Program-made: the position numbers and the translations under genes
Part shown: piece by piece, positions 36,288 to 46,202 of the stretch
How positions within the stretch are numbered: the stretch's first letter is position 1
Layout: each line of letters begins with the position of its first letter
Notes under the pieces: generated by a model
The model's input: the letters and a program-made list of their open reading frames with translations, nothing else
The model's database searches: none
Told to the model about the DNA's origin: nothing
Assembly (NCBI GenBank): GCA_026398815.1
Contig: JAPLSA010000014.1
Span: forward strand, 124,001-188,000
Origin: Gammaproteobacteria bacterium
Lineage (GTDB): Bacteria; Pseudomonadota; Gammaproteobacteria; Nevskiales; Nevskiaceae
Reading direction: 5' to 3'
Length of the DNA: 64,000 nucleotides

Positions 36288-37678
36288 GCAGATCAGTCTC
36301 CGGCGCGGCCTGCTGCTGCGGTTGCTGGCGCCACTGCTGACGCTGCTGATGATCAGCGGCGTCGGCACCTACTGGCTGGCGCTGCACTTCTCCAACCAGG
36401 TCTACGACGCCTGGCTGTACGACTCGGTGAATTCGCTGGCGCTGCTCGTCGACCGCGAGGGCGATCACGCCAGCTGCGATCTGCCGGTGGCGGCGGAGGA
36501 AATCTTTCTCTGGGACGAGACCGACAGCATCTACTTCACCGTGCGCGGCGAGCGCAGCGGCATCCTGGGCGGCCAACGCCCAGCTGCCGGACATCCCGGC
36601 CGGTGCCACGCGCTATCGCGATGCCTACCTGGACGATGTCGCCGGCGACGCCCGCGCGATGCGGATGATCGCGCTGGAGCTGGATACCGAGCGGGCCGGC
36701 GAACGGGTCTGGGTGCAGGTGGCGGAAACCGGCACCAAGCGCCAGCGGCTGGCGCAGACCATCTTCCTGGCCGTGCTGCTGCCGCAGATCGGCCTGATCG
36801 CCGCCGCCACGATCGCCGTGAACCTCGGCGTGCTGCAGGGCCTGAAGCCGCTGGCGCGGCTGTCGAAGCGGCTGGGTGCGCAGAACCCGACGCGGCTGCA
36901 GCCGGTGCCTGACGCCGGCGTTCCCGAGGAGGTGCTGCCCTTGACCCAGGCGCTGAACGCGCTGCTGGCCGGCTTGCACGAGGTGATGGAAGCGCAGCGC
37001 ACCTTCATCGCCAATGCCGCCCATCAGCTGCGCACGCCGCTGACCGGCATCAAGCTGAACAGCGAGCGGGCGATCCGTGAACAGGGCAGCGAGCCGACGC
37101 CGACCTTGCAGCAGCTGTGCGTGTCGGCCGATCGGGCGGCGCGGCTGGCCAACCAGCTGCTGTCGCTGGCGCGCGCCGAATCGGGCCTGCGCGGTCTGCG
37201 CCATACCGCTCGGGTCGACGTGCTGGCGCTGGCGCGCGAACGCGGCGCCGAATGGGTGCCGCGGGCGCTGTCGAAGCACCTCGAGCTGAGCCTGCAGTGC
37301 CCCGAGGACAAGGCGCTGGTGACCGGCGATCCGCTGCTGATCGGCGAGGCGCTCGACAACCTGCTGGACAACGCCATCAAGTACCACGACGGCCCGGGCA
37401 GCATCACCGTGGACATCAGCCCAGGCGAACGCACGCGGATCGCCGTCGACGACAACGGCCCGGGCATCGCTCCCGAGTTGCAGGCCCGCGTGTTCGACCG
37501 CTTCAATCGCGGTGCGCGGGTCGGCAGCGACGGCAACGACCTGGGCCTGTCGATCGTTGCCGAGATCGCCAGCGCGCTGATGGGGCGGGCCTGGATCGAG
37601 ACCGGCGCCAGCGGCCGCGGCACCCGCGCCGTGCTTGAGCTGCCGGGCGTGCCGGACAGCGCCGGCCAGCCGCGCTAG
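36274..37678 (+). pseudogene. sensor histidine kinase, frameshifted (2CSK-type sensor)
   Basis: The first frame encodes an N-terminal membrane segment (LLLRLLAPLLTLLMISGVGTY) and a periplasmic 2CSK-like sensor, then goes off at about 36568-36573. The +1 frame resumes immediately with ANAQLPDIPAG and carries the second membrane segment, HAMP-like linker, the phospho-acceptor His in ANAAHQLRTPL, the N box DNLLDNAIKY and the ATP lid DDNGPGI. One extra base in GGGCGGCC explains the break. As written, no single full kinase is made; an in-frame ATG at 36659 could start a sensorless fragment. A sequencing error is as likely as a true mutation. Total length when repaired is about 467 residues, normal for the family. 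Confidence 0.85.
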
Positions 37679-37708
37679 TCCCCGCGCTGCCGCGCGGAGC
37701 CGCAGCGC

Positions 37709-38053
37709 TCAGCGCGGCTTCAGCGCCTCGCCGTCGAAGACCACGCCGGCCCAGCCGCTGCGCATGAAGTTGCGGATGTTGGCGTGGTCGCTGGCATCGG
37801 GGTGCTGCAGCACATCGTCCCGGTAGTAGCGACCGAAGCAGGCCAGGGTTTCGGCTTCGCTCAAGCCATGCAGCTTGCCGAACGCGAGGATCTTGCAGGA
37901 GCCGCCGTTCTGGCCAGCGGCGTTGCTGACCTCGCCATTGCGGAAGGCGGTCGGCGTGTAGTCGTGGTGGGCGTCGATCGCGGCGAGGGTGTCGGCGAAT
38001 TCGATCTGCTCGGGCGTGGCCCGCAAACGCTGGAGAAAGGCGGTCAGCGACAT
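37709..38053 (-). CDS. HopJ-type III effector-family protein
   Basis: A 114-residue protein (SLTAFLQRLRATPEQIEFADTL, YTPTAFRNGEVSNAAGQN, GSCKILAFGKLHGL, ACFGRYYRDDVLQHP) that matches the HopJ family throughout. Despite the name, homologues are widespread in environmental bacteria without type III secretion, and no secretion genes are here, so effector function is doubtful. The ATG at 38053 is the family start; upstream in-frame sequence is Arg-rich non-family translation. It diverges from alkB. Confidence 0.9.
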   Translation of the reverse strand: MSLTAFLQRLRATPEQIEFADTLAAIDAHHDYTPTAFRNGEVSNAAGQNGGSCKILAFGKLHGLSEAETLACFGRYYRDDVLQHPDASDHANIRNFMRSGWAGVVFDGEALKPR

Positions 38054-38162
38054 GTCGGCTGGGATGGGGAATGGCCGCGCAGTGTAGCGGCGCAGCCGTC
38101 CGGACCGGCTCGCGCCCCAGCCCGCTTCCAGTGCGCGGCCCTCCCTTTCGGGAGGCGCGCGC

Positions 38163-38183
38163 GCCTGACCGTCAGGCTCTAAT
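38163..38183 (+). promoter_or_regulatory. palindrome and -10-like box upstream of alkB
   Basis: A perfect palindrome GCCTGAC-C-GTCAGGC (38163-38177) is followed directly by TCTAAT (38178-38183), 63 bases before the alkB start. The palindrome would sit at the -35 position, a good spot for an activator or repressor. A hairpin CCATCGC...GCGATGG and an SD GAGGAG lie further downstream in the leader. Confidence 0.45.
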
Positions 38184-38245
38184 CCGGCCACGACAGACCG
38201 AGGCCCATCGCCCATGAGCGATGGCCCGCCAGCGAGGAGCCGCAG

Positions 38246-39673
38246 ATGAGTGCACAAACCGAAAGCCAGCCCAAGTCCGCCAGCGAGGCGACCTACCGCG
38301 ATCCCAAGCGCTACGCCTACCTGCTGGTGCCGTTCTGGGTGCTGTCACCGCTGCTGAGCATCTATCTGGCGATCAGCACCGGTCACGCCGCCTGGTACTG
38401 GCTGGTGATCGTGCTGACCTACCTCGTGTTCCCGGTGCTCGATTTCGACGCGCTGATCGGCCGTGACACCCGCAACCCGCCGGAGTCGCTGGTGCCGAGG
38501 CTGGAGGAGGACCGCTGGTACCGGGTGATCACCTATGTCGCCGTGCCCTGCCACTACGTCACCTTGTTCGTCGGCGCCTGGACGGTGGCCACCCAGGAGC
38601 TGTCGGTGCTGTCGTACATCGCAGTGGCCTGGTCCTGCGGCCTGATGAACGGCTTCGCCGTCGCCACCGCCCACGAGCTGGGCCACAAGAAGGGCGGGCT
38701 GGAGCGCTGGCTGTCGAAGATCTGCCTGGCCACCGGCTGCTACGGCCAGTACATGATCGACCACAACCGCGGCCATCACCGTGATGTGGCCACGCCCGAG
38801 GACTCCGGCAGCGCCCGCTTCGGCGAAAACTTCTGGGGCTACATGTTCCGCCGCCAGCTGCCGCACAGCACCCTGTTCCGGCCCTGGCAGCTGGAAAAGG
38901 AGCGGCTCGCCCGCAAGGGCATGGGGCCGTGGACGCTGCAGAACGAGTTCATCCAGCCGATGCTGATCAGCGCCGTCGCCTATGCCGTGATCGTCGCGCT
39001 CTGGGGCTGGCCGGTGGTGCCGTACCTGATCGCGGTGGCCTTCATCGCCTACCTGTTCCTGGCGCTGGCCGACTACATCGAGCACTACGGCCTGCTGCGC
39101 GAAAAGCTGCCGGACGGCCGCTATGCCCGGGTCCGTCCCGAGCATTCGTGGAACACCGACCACGTCGCCTCGAACATCATCTTCTGGAACGTGCAGCGCC
39201 ACTCCGATCACCACGCCTGGCCGACCCGCCGCTACCAGTCGCTGCGCAGCTTCGAGCAGGTGCCGAACATGCCGACCGGCTATCCCGGCATGTTCGGCAT
39301 CGCCCTGATTCCACCGCTGTGGCGGGCGATCATGTACCCGCGGGTGCTGGCCTTCCACGGCCATGACCTGACCCGGATGAACGTCGACCCGGTGCGGCGC
39401 GATGCCCTGATGCGCCGCTATCACCAGCCGTCGGCCGCACCGGTGGTCAAAGCCGCCGACGGTGCCGCCAGCCGCCGCCAGGGCCATGTGATCGCGGCAC
39501 GGGCCGGCGCCGCACCGCGCCACCAGTGTCCGGGCTGCGGCTACGTCTACGACGAGGCGCGCGGTGATCCTCAACAGGGATTTGCACCGGGCACGCCGTG
39601 GCAGGCGATCCCGGCCGCCTGGCAGTGCCCGGACTGCGCGGTCCGCGATAAGGTGGACTTCCTGCGCCTCTGA
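38246..39673 (+). CDS. alkB: alkane 1-monooxygenase AlkB fused to a C-terminal rubredoxin
   Basis: A 475-residue integral-membrane di-iron monooxygenase that hydroxylates the terminal carbon of alkanes. Several transmembrane segments precede the histidine boxes HELGHKK (near 144), HNRGHH (near 173), and QRHSDHH (near 319), with EHYG between them. After a flexible Ala-rich linker (about 395-425) a rubredoxin follows, with the CPGCGYVYDE and QCPDCAVRDKVDF iron-binding pairs. Stand-alone AlkB takes electrons from a separate rubredoxin, so the fusion needs only a rubredoxin reductase. That gene is not visible here. A MalT/AlkS-type regulator follows after 55 bp. Confidence 0.97.
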   Translation: MSAQTESQPKSASEATYRDPKRYAYLLVPFWVLSPLLSIYLAISTGHAAWYWLVIVLTYLVFPVLDFDALIGRDTRNPPESLVPRLEEDRWYRVITYVAVPCHYVTLFVGAWTVATQELSVLSYIAVAWSCGLMNGFAVATAHELGHKKGGLERWLSKICLATGCYGQYMIDHNRGHHRDVATPEDSGSARFGENFWGYMFRRQLPHSTLFRPWQLEKERLARKGMGPWTLQNEFIQPMLISAVAYAVIVALWGWPVVPYLIAVAFIAYLFLALADYIEHYGLLREKLPDGRYARVRPEHSWNTDHVASNIIFWNVQRHSDHHAWPTRRYQSLRSFEQVPNMPTGYPGMFGIALIPPLWRAIMYPRVLAFHGHDLTRMNVDPVRRDALMRRYHQPSAAPVVKAADGAASRRQGHVIAARAGAAPRHQCPGCGYVYDEARGDPQQGFAPGTPWQAIPAAWQCPDCAVRDKVDFLRL

Positions 39674-39728
39674 ACGACCCGATCCGGTGACCCGGTCCGG
39701 AGGCGAACGCCCGCCGGAACCGCCACCG

Positions 39729-42419
39729 ATGTCGACGCCCCGCCCGCCTGCCTCGCGCTATCTGCCTGCGGAGCGGCGGGCGCTGCCGGCTGCCTTCTTC
39801 GCCCAGCGGCGGCCGGTGGTGTCGGTCAGTGCGCCGGCCGGCTACGGCAAATCCTCGCTGCTGGCGTTCTGGCAGCACCAGCTCGCCGCCCAGGACTGGC
39901 GGATCGTGGCGCTGACCGTCGACGCCGACGATCGCGACGGCGACCGCCTGATCATCGATCTGCTGCACGCCTTCGCGCCGGCCGATGCCCAGCGCTCGCA
40001 GATGCTGCTCGGCGGCCTCGGCGAGCAGGGCAAGCGCGCGGTGATCCTGGCGCTGCTGGCGGAACTGTCGGTCAGCACCGGCCGCACCGCACTGTTCATC
40101 GACGATATCCACTGGCTCGGCGAGGGCGTGGCGGACGCCACCCTGCGGCTGCTGATCGCCCAGCAGCCGGACACCCTGGCCCTGGTGCTCAGCGGCCGCA
40201 GCAACAGCACGATGCTGGCCGCCGAAGCGCTGCTCGACGGCCGCCTGCACGCCTATGGTCCGGCCCAGCTGGCGTTCAACGACACCGACGTCGCCGAGCT
40301 GCTGGCCCAGTACGGCCTGCCGGCGCGCCAGCCGCTGGTGCGCAGCATCATCGACCGCACCCAGGGCTGGCCGGCCGTGGTGCGCCTACTGGCGATGACC
40401 CTGCACGGCGACGACCAGCACCAGGACGCGTTCCTCGACAGCATGGTCGAACGCCGGCAGGCGCTGACCGACTACCTCAGCGAGGTGCTGCTGGCCCGGC
40501 TGCCGCCGCGCAGCGCGCGCTTCCTGGTCGGCATTTCGCTGCTGCGCCGCTTCAACCTGCCGCTGGCCGCCGCCGTCACCGGCATGGACGACGCGGCGCG
40601 GCTGCTCGACGATCTGGAACGCCGGGCGCTGCCGCTGAACGCCAGCAGCGATCCGGCGATGCCGCATGCGCTGCACCCGCTGGTGCGCGACTTCCTGCTG
40701 ACGCGCCTGCGCCGCGAGGAGCCGGAGTATCTGGCCGAAGTGGCCGCGCGGGCGCGCACCTGGCTGGAAAGCCAGCAGCGGATCGACAGCGCGATCGATC
40801 TCAGCCTCGACATCGGCGATGTCGCCGGCGCGGTCGGCCTGATCGACCGCTACGCCCGATCGGCGGCGCGCCACTACGGTCGCCACGCCACCTTCCTGTA
40901 CTGGTGCAACAAGATTCCGCCGGCGCAGCTGCGCCGTTTCCCGCGCATCCAGGTGATCCGCGTCTGGTCGCTGAACGTGATCCGCCGCTACGCCGAGGCC
41001 GAGCAATTGCTAGTCGAGCTGCAACTGCAGGCCGCCGACCCGGCGCTGCGGGCGCAGGACGGCGGCAGCGATGCCGGGGAGATCGACGAGATCGTCGAGC
41101 TTGAGCAGTGCGTGCAGATGGTGCTCCGCGATCGCTGGATCAACCTGGCCGCGAAGGTGCGGGTCTGGCTGGCGCGCTGGCCGGCGGCCGATGCCCTGCA
41201 TCGCGGCATGGCGCACACGATGATCGGCTGCGGCGATCTGGCCGCCAGCGCGTTCGCCCCGGCGATCGACAGCCTCCGTCTCGGCCGGCAGCTGATGAGC
41301 GACTGCAACGCCCACTACGTCGTAGCCTGGGCGAACATGTGGCTGATCGCCGCGCTGATCAAGCAGGGCCAGTACCGCAGCGCGCTGCACGAGTGCGAGG
41401 CTGCCGCCGGCCATGTCGCCGCGCAGCTGGGCGGCCAGACGCCGGCCGGGCTGATGCTGCATTCGCTGCGCGCCCTGGTCCTCTACGAACTCAACCGTCT
41501 CGACGAAGCCGGCGCGGCGCTGGAACACGGCCTGACGGCGCTGGTCGAGCAGAGTTCGGTGGACGCCATGATCACCGGCCACGTCACGCTGGCGCGGCTG
41601 CAGAACGCCCGCGGCACGCCGCTCGATGCGCTGGAGACGCTGGCCGAAGGCGAAATCCTGGGCTGGGCGCACGGGCTGCCTCGGCTGGCCATCGCCGCGG
41701 CCGCCGAGCGCGCCAGCCTGCTGCTGCGGCAGGGCGAGATCGTCCAGGCCACCGAGGTCTGGCGCGATCTGAAGGAAACGGTGCGGCAGCGCGCGCCGGG
41801 CGAAGGCGATCTGGTGCTGCGCGACAAGGATCGCCGCATCGAAGCGCGGCTGGCGCTGGCGCGCGGCGCCTGGAGCCTGGCCATCGAGCTGCTCGAACCG
41901 GCGCTGGACAAGGCGGTGACGACCGGCCAGCGCCGCAAGCAGGTCGAGCTGCTGGTGCTGCAGGCGATCGCCGCCCACAGCCTGCCGGCGCCGGAGCGAG
42001 CCCTGGCGCTGCTGCGGCGGGCGCTTGATCTGGCGATGCCGCAGGCCTATGTCCGGGTGTTCGCCGACGAAGGCGCGCCGATGCTGGCGCTGCTCGTCCG
42101 CTTCGAAGCCGCGCTGGCTGGCCCGTCCCGAGGCGCGCTGCGCGAATACCTGCGGCAGCTGATCGACGCCACGCGCGGTCAGGCCCCGCACGGCGCAGCC
42201 GCAGTCGACAGCGCCGGCATGCTGCAGGCGCTGACCCGGCGCGAGATGCGGATCCTGCGGCAGCTGCCGTCGAGCCTGTCGAACCGCGAACTGGCCGACG
42301 TGCTGTTCATCACCGAAGGCACGCTGAAATGGCACCTGAAGAACATCTACAGCAAGCTCGGCGTCGCCAGCCGGGTGGCGGCGATCGCCGTGAGCCGGCA
42401 GCACGGCCTGCTGGACTAG
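39729..42419 (+). CDS. MalT/AlkS-like LuxR-family transcriptional activator
   Basis: An 896-residue STAND-type regulator. The P-loop SAPAGYGKSSLL is near residues 34-45 and a Walker B-like LFIDDIHW near 119. A long helical, TPR-like region (about 380-800) follows, and the C-terminal LuxR helix-turn-helix (LTRREMRILRQL, LSNRELADVLFITEGTLKWHLKNIYSKLG) is at about 835-890. AlkS, the alkane-sensing activator of alkB in Pseudomonas, has the same architecture. The position just behind alkB makes an AlkS-like role the first hypothesis. The ATG at 39729 is preferred; the open frame upstream runs into the rubredoxin coding region. Confidence 0.9.
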   Translation: MSTPRPPASRYLPAERRALPAAFFAQRRPVVSVSAPAGYGKSSLLAFWQHQLAAQDWRIVALTVDADDRDGDRLIIDLLHAFAPADAQRSQMLLGGLGEQGKRAVILALLAELSVSTGRTALFIDDIHWLGEGVADATLRLLIAQQPDTLALVLSGRSNSTMLAAEALLDGRLHAYGPAQLAFNDTDVAELLAQYGLPARQPLVRSIIDRTQGWPAVVRLLAMTLHGDDQHQDAFLDSMVERRQALTDYLSEVLLARLPPRSARFLVGISLLRRFNLPLAAAVTGMDDAARLLDDLERRALPLNASSDPAMPHALHPLVRDFLLTRLRREEPEYLAEVAARARTWLESQQRIDSAIDLSLDIGDVAGAVGLIDRYARSAARHYGRHATFLYWCNKIPPAQLRRFPRIQVIRVWSLNVIRRYAEAEQLLVELQLQAADPALRAQDGGSDAGEIDEIVELEQCVQMVLRDRWINLAAKVRVWLARWPAADALHRGMAHTMIGCGDLAASAFAPAIDSLRLGRQLMSDCNAHYVVAWANMWLIAALIKQGQYRSALHECEAAAGHVAAQLGGQTPAGLMLHSLRALVLYELNRLDEAGAALEHGLTALVEQSSVDAMITGHVTLARLQNARGTPLDALETLAEGEILGWAHGLPRLAIAAAAERASLLLRQGEIVQATEVWRDLKETVRQRAPGEGDLVLRDKDRRIEARLALARGAWSLAIELLEPALDKAVTTGQRRKQVELLVLQAIAAHSLPAPERALALLRRALDLAMPQAYVRVFADEGAPMLALLVRFEAALAGPSRGALREYLRQLIDATRGQAPHGAAAVDSAGMLQALTRREMRILRQLPSSLSNRELADVLFITEGTLKWHLKNIYSKLGVASRVAAIAVSRQHGLLD

Positions 42420-42605
42420 CGGCCTGAGACGACGGCCCGGAGGCGCCGTCCGGATGCCGCGACAGGCGTCCGCCGGAGCCCCGGATTACCGCCGGAAACC
42501 GCAACGATGCATTGCCTTCGGCGGTGATTCTCGATACCCGCCGCGCTTCCTACGATGTTCCCTGCCAGCCGCCCTCCCTTTCCACCGGCTGCACGGAGCC
42601 TCGCC

Positions 42606-43217
42606 ATGAAACTGTATGCCCACCCGCTGTCCGGCCATTCGCACCGCGCGGTGCTGTTCCTGTCGCTGCTCGGCGCGCCGGTGGAAATCGTCGAGGTGGA
42701 TCTCGCCGGCGGCGCCCACAAGCAGCCCGAGTTCCTGAGGATCAACCGCTTCGGCCAGGTGCCGGTGCTGGTCGATGGCGCGGTGACCATCGCCGACTCC
42801 AACGGCATCCTCGTCTATCTGGCCAAGAAGCTCGGCCGCAGCGACTGGCTGCCGGAGTCGCCGGCCGAAGCCGCTGCCGTGCAGCGCTGGCTGTCGGTGG
42901 CCGCCGGGCAAATCGCCTTCGGGCCGGCCGCCGCGCGGTTGATCACCGTGTTCGGTGCCAAGTTCAATGCCGAGGAAGTGATCGCCCGTGCCCATGCGGT
43001 GCTGAAGCTGATCGACAGCGAACTGCTGGCGCAGCCGTGGATCACCGGCAGCCGGCCGACCATCGCCGACATCGCGCTGTACAGCTACATCGCCCGCGCG
43101 CCGGAGGGCAATGTCGATCTCGCCGGCTATCCGCAGCTGCGCCAGTGGCTGGCGCGTATCGAGGCGCTGCCCGGCTTCGTGCCGTTCGTGCGCACGCCGG
43201 TCGGGCTGGCGGCCTGA
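42606..43217 (+). CDS. glutathione S-transferase family protein
   Basis: A 203-residue GST with an N-terminal thioredoxin-like domain ([22 protein letters not shown], then [10 protein letters not shown] with the cis-Pro and [11 protein letters not shown] glutathione-binding motif) and a helical C-terminal domain ([19 protein letters not shown]). The likely catalytic residue is Ser9 or a neighbour (PLSGHSH). It is followed after 28 bp by a PNPOx-like gene with a strong SD (AAGGAG), probably one operon for detoxification or redox stress. The upstream 186 bp after the regulator gene hold no other gene. Confidence 0.93.
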   Translation: MKLYAHPLSGHSHRAVLFLSLLGAPVEIVEVDLAGGAHKQPEFLRINRFGQVPVLVDGAVTIADSNGILVYLAKKLGRSDWLPESPAEAAAVQRWLSVAAGQIAFGPAAARLITVFGAKFNAEEVIARAHAVLKLIDSELLAQPWITGSRPTIADIALYSYIARAPEGNVDLAGYPQLRQWLARIEALPGFVPFVRTPVGLAA

Positions 43218-43245
43218 GCCGCTTTCGGAGCGGAAGGAGATCGCC

Positions 43246-44229
43246 ATGGAAATCCTGGAGAAGCCGGCCGCCGCCTCGCCCTGGCATGCCGGCGAGCTGG
43301 CCTTGCAGCGCAGCGTCGGCGTTGTCGAGCGGATGGCGGAGATCGGGCCGCGAGTAATCCGCGATCACCTGATCGACCAGCACCGCGCCTTCTATCCGCT
43401 ATTGCCGTTCGTGGTGCTCGGCGCGGTCGATCCCGAGGGCCGGCCATGGGCGAGCCTGCGCGCCGGCCGCCCGGGCTTTCTGCAGTCACCCGATCCGCAG
43501 ACCTTGCAGGTGCGGCTGCCACGCGATGCCGGCGATCCGGCCGAGCGCGGCATGAACGATGGCGACAGCATCGGCCTGCTTGGCATCGACCCGCGCAACC
43601 GCCGTCGCAACCGGCTGAACGGCATGCTGCGGCGGTCATCCGATCAGGGCTTCGAGATCGGGGTGGTGCACAGCTACGGCAACTGCCCGCAGTACATCCA
43701 GCTGCGCGAACCGGCGTTCAGCCGCGAGCCGGGCACGCCGAGTCCGCAGCCGGTTCGCGTGCTGAACAGCCTCGACGACGCGGCGCGAGCGCTGATCGCG
43801 GCTGCCGACACCTTCTTCGTCGCCTCGTACCACAGGCCGGCAGCGGGGCCGATGCAGGTCGACGTGTCGCACCGCGGCGGCAAGGCCGGCTTCGTGCGGG
43901 TCGGCGATGACGGCGTGCTGACGGTGCCGGATTTCCCCGGCAACCGGTTCTTCAACACGCTCGGCAACCTGCACCTGAACCCGCGCGCCGGCCTGGTGTT
44001 CGTCGATTTCGCCAGCGGCGACCTGCTGCAGCTCAGTGGCACGGTCGAGATCCTGCTCGATGCACCGGAGCTGGCGACCTTCCAGGGGGCCGAGCGGCTG
44101 TGGCGGTTCACGCCAGAGCGGATCGTGCGCCGCCCGCAGGCGCTGCCGCTGCGGCTCGAGTTCCAGCCGGACGGCTGGTCGCCGAACGCCTTGATGACCG
44201 GCAGCTGGGAAGCCTCGGCCAGGCGCTGA
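43246..44229 (+). CDS. PNPOx-like flavin-binding split-barrel protein
   Basis: A 327-residue protein of the pyridoxamine-5'-phosphate-oxidase-like group. It has two related halves: the first with FVVLGAVDPEGRPWASLRAG, the second with DTFFVASY...MQVDVSHRGGKAGFVRV and FPGNRFFNTLGNLHLNPRAGLVFVDF. In other bacteria the same module occurs fused to ferredoxin reductases in flavohemoprotein-like enzymes. Without that domain it is probably a flavin-binding reductase or sensor. SD AAGGAG lies seven bases before the ATG. Functional details are unknown. Confidence 0.85.
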   Translation: MEILEKPAAASPWHAGELALQRSVGVVERMAEIGPRVIRDHLIDQHRAFYPLLPFVVLGAVDPEGRPWASLRAGRPGFLQSPDPQTLQVRLPRDAGDPAERGMNDGDSIGLLGIDPRNRRRNRLNGMLRRSSDQGFEIGVVHSYGNCPQYIQLREPAFSREPGTPSPQPVRVLNSLDDAARALIAAADTFFVASYHRPAAGPMQVDVSHRGGKAGFVRVGDDGVLTVPDFPGNRFFNTLGNLHLNPRAGLVFVDFASGDLLQLSGTVEILLDAPELATFQGAERLWRFTPERIVRRPQALPLRLEFQPDGWSPNALMTGSWEASARR

Positions 44230-44341
44230 TCTGCTGCTCGGTGCCGGCCGCTCCGGCCGATGGCGAGGCCGGCCGGCTGCAGCTGGACCTCTGATCGGCG
44301 CACCATCACCACCACCCTTTCCCGGATCAGGATCACGCGCC

Positions 44342-45238
44342 ATGGACCGCTGGCATGCGATGAAAGTATTCGTGCGGGTCGCCGACAGCGGCGGCTTCGC
44401 CGAGGCCGCACGCCAGCTCGACATCGGCGCGCCCGCGGTGACCCGCGCGGTGGCTGGACTGGAAGCGCAGATCGGCGCCCGGCTGCTGATCCGCACCACG
44501 CGGGCGGTGAAGCTCACCGAGGCCGGCAGCCGCTACTTGCAGGATTGCCGGCGCATCCTGGCTGACATCGACGAGGCCGAAGCCGCTGCCGCCGGCTCGT
44601 TCGTGACGCCGACCGGCACGCTGACGGTCAGCGCCTCGGTGATGTTCGGACGGATGTTCGTGCTGCCGCTGCTCGGCGAATACCTGCAGCGCAATCCGGC
44701 GGTGACCGGCCGGGCGCTGCTGCTCGACCGCATCACCCATCTGGTCGATGAAGGCATCGACGTGGCCGTGCGCATCGCCCACCTGCCCGATTCCAGCCTG
44801 CGGGCGATCGGCGTCGGCCACGTGCGGCGGGTGGTCTGCGCGGCCCCGGCCTACTTCGCGCGCCACGGCATTCCGGAGCGGCCGGAAGCGCTGGCGCAGC
44901 ACACGGTGATTGCCGCGACCAGCGCCTGGAACTCGCTGGACTGGCGCTTCGGCCGCGATTCGGAGATCGGCGTGCGGATCAGCCCGAGGCTGAGCTGCAA
45001 TTCCAACGAGGCGGTGATCGCTGCCGCGCTCGACGGCTGGGGCCTGACCCGGCTGCTGTCCTATCAGGTGGCGCCGCTGGTCGCCGACGGCCGCCTGCAA
45101 GTGGTGCTGTCGGCGTTCGAGGAGCCGCCGCTGCCGGTCCATGTGGTGCACTCCGAAGGCCGCAACGCGGCGGCCAAGGTGCGGGCGTTCGTCGATTTTG
45201 CGGTGCAACGGCTGCGCGCCGATCCGCTGATCAACTGA
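44342..45238 (+). CDS. LysR-family transcriptional regulator
   Basis: A 298-residue regulator. The N-terminal winged helix (FVRVADSGGFAEAARQLDIGAPAVTRAVAGLEAQIG) and the RTTRAVKLTEAG wing are typical; the effector-binding domain follows with the usual VDVAVRIAHLPDSSL stretch. It resembles the DsdC/AaeR-like regulators that control GST or quinone-reductase genes. It is downstream of and co-oriented with the GST and PNPOx-like genes (112 bp gap) and may regulate them. It converges with the sirtuin gene. Confidence 0.94.
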   Translation: MDRWHAMKVFVRVADSGGFAEAARQLDIGAPAVTRAVAGLEAQIGARLLIRTTRAVKLTEAGSRYLQDCRRILADIDEAEAAAAGSFVTPTGTLTVSASVMFGRMFVLPLLGEYLQRNPAVTGRALLLDRITHLVDEGIDVAVRIAHLPDSSLRAIGVGHVRRVVCAAPAYFARHGIPERPEALAQHTVIAATSAWNSLDWRFGRDSEIGVRISPRLSCNSNEAVIAAALDGWGLTRLLSYQVAPLVADGRLQVVLSAFEEPPLPVHVVHSEGRNAAAKVRAFVDFAVQRLRADPLIN

Positions 45239-45249
45239 CGCCGGGCGCC

Positions 45250-46005
45250 TTAGGGCCTGTCCAGCGGAAACAGCGCCGGCAAGCCCTGCGAGGCCGGCAG
45301 CCGCAGGCGTTCGTCGTACAGCGCGGAGGCTTCGTTGTCCTCCGGATTGATCTCGATCATCCGCGCGCCGCGCCGCCGCGCCCGCTCGGCGAAGCCGGCG
45401 GCGGGCCAGACCGCGCCGGAGGTGCCGATGCCGACGAACAGTTCGGCGTCGTCGACGAGCATCGCGGCGTGTTCGAACAGGTCCGCATCGACGGCGTCTT
45501 CGAACCAGGTGATGTCCGGCCGCAGCCAGGGCGCCGTGGCGGGTGGGCAGTGCCGGCAGCGGCGGCTGGCGAATTCGGCCGCCGCCGCGTCGGCCTGCAC
45601 GCCGTGCACCGGGCAGCGCAGACGCCACAGGCTGCCGTGCAGTTCGGCATCGACGGCAACGCCGGCCCGCTGCAGCAGGCCGTCGATGTTCTGGGTGATG
45701 ACCCGGATGCCGGGGTGGCGCGCCTGCATCTGGCGGATATGGGCATGGCCGGCATGCGGCGCACAGGCCTGCACGCTGGCCCGGCGCAGCGCGTGGAAAT
45801 CGAGCACCTTGACCGGATCGTGCTCGAAAGCGCGCTGGCAGGCGTAGTCCTGGTAGCGGTAGTCGCGCCAGATGCCGCCGGCGCCGCGATAGGTCGGCAC
45901 GCCGGATTCCGCCGACAGGCCGGCGCCCGTGAACAGGACGATGCGCTGCAACTGCAGCCAGTCGGGCGCCGAAGTCACGGCGGCGGGCGGGTTCGGCGGA
46001 GGCAC
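45250..46005 (-). CDS. NAD-dependent protein deacylase (sirtuin)
   Basis: A 251-residue Sir2-family enzyme that removes acyl groups from lysines using NAD. Motifs: FTGAGLSAESGVPTYRG near residue 25-41, TQNIDGL near 104, catalytic His in LHGS near 121, and VGIGTSGAVWPA near 195. In the zinc module, the second pair is CRHC but the first reads CPVH, so one Cys may be replaced by His. Either a Cys3His site or loss of tight zinc binding is possible. The family name CobB would be usual. Confidence 0.93.
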   Translation of the reverse strand: MPPPNPPAAVTSAPDWLQLQRIVLFTGAGLSAESGVPTYRGAGGIWRDYRYQDYACQRAFEHDPVKVLDFHALRRASVQACAPHAGHAHIRQMQARHPGIRVITQNIDGLLQRAGVAVDAELHGSLWRLRCPVHGVQADAAAAEFASRRCRHCPPATAPWLRPDITWFEDAVDADLFEHAAMLVDDAELFVGIGTSGAVWPAAGFAERARRRGARMIEINPEDNEASALYDERLRLPASQGLPALFPLDRP

Positions 46006-46202
46006 GGGGTGGCGATCCAGGGCGCGGCCCTGCAGTCTAGCCGGCGCATCGCGCCGTGAATCGCGACGGAGCGGAGGCAGTCCCGGATCACATTCCCGCA
46101 GGTTGCAGCGGTGCCCGGCAGCATCGGCGGAGGCTCAGTTGCCGTTCAGCTTGCGGTGCTAATCTGCGCCCACTTCGACACTGAAGCCACGGAGATTCCC
46201 CG

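Noticed and set aside
37709-38053. Type III secretion effector
   Set aside because: The HopJ family name is historical; no secretion genes are present and homologues are common in non-pathogens.
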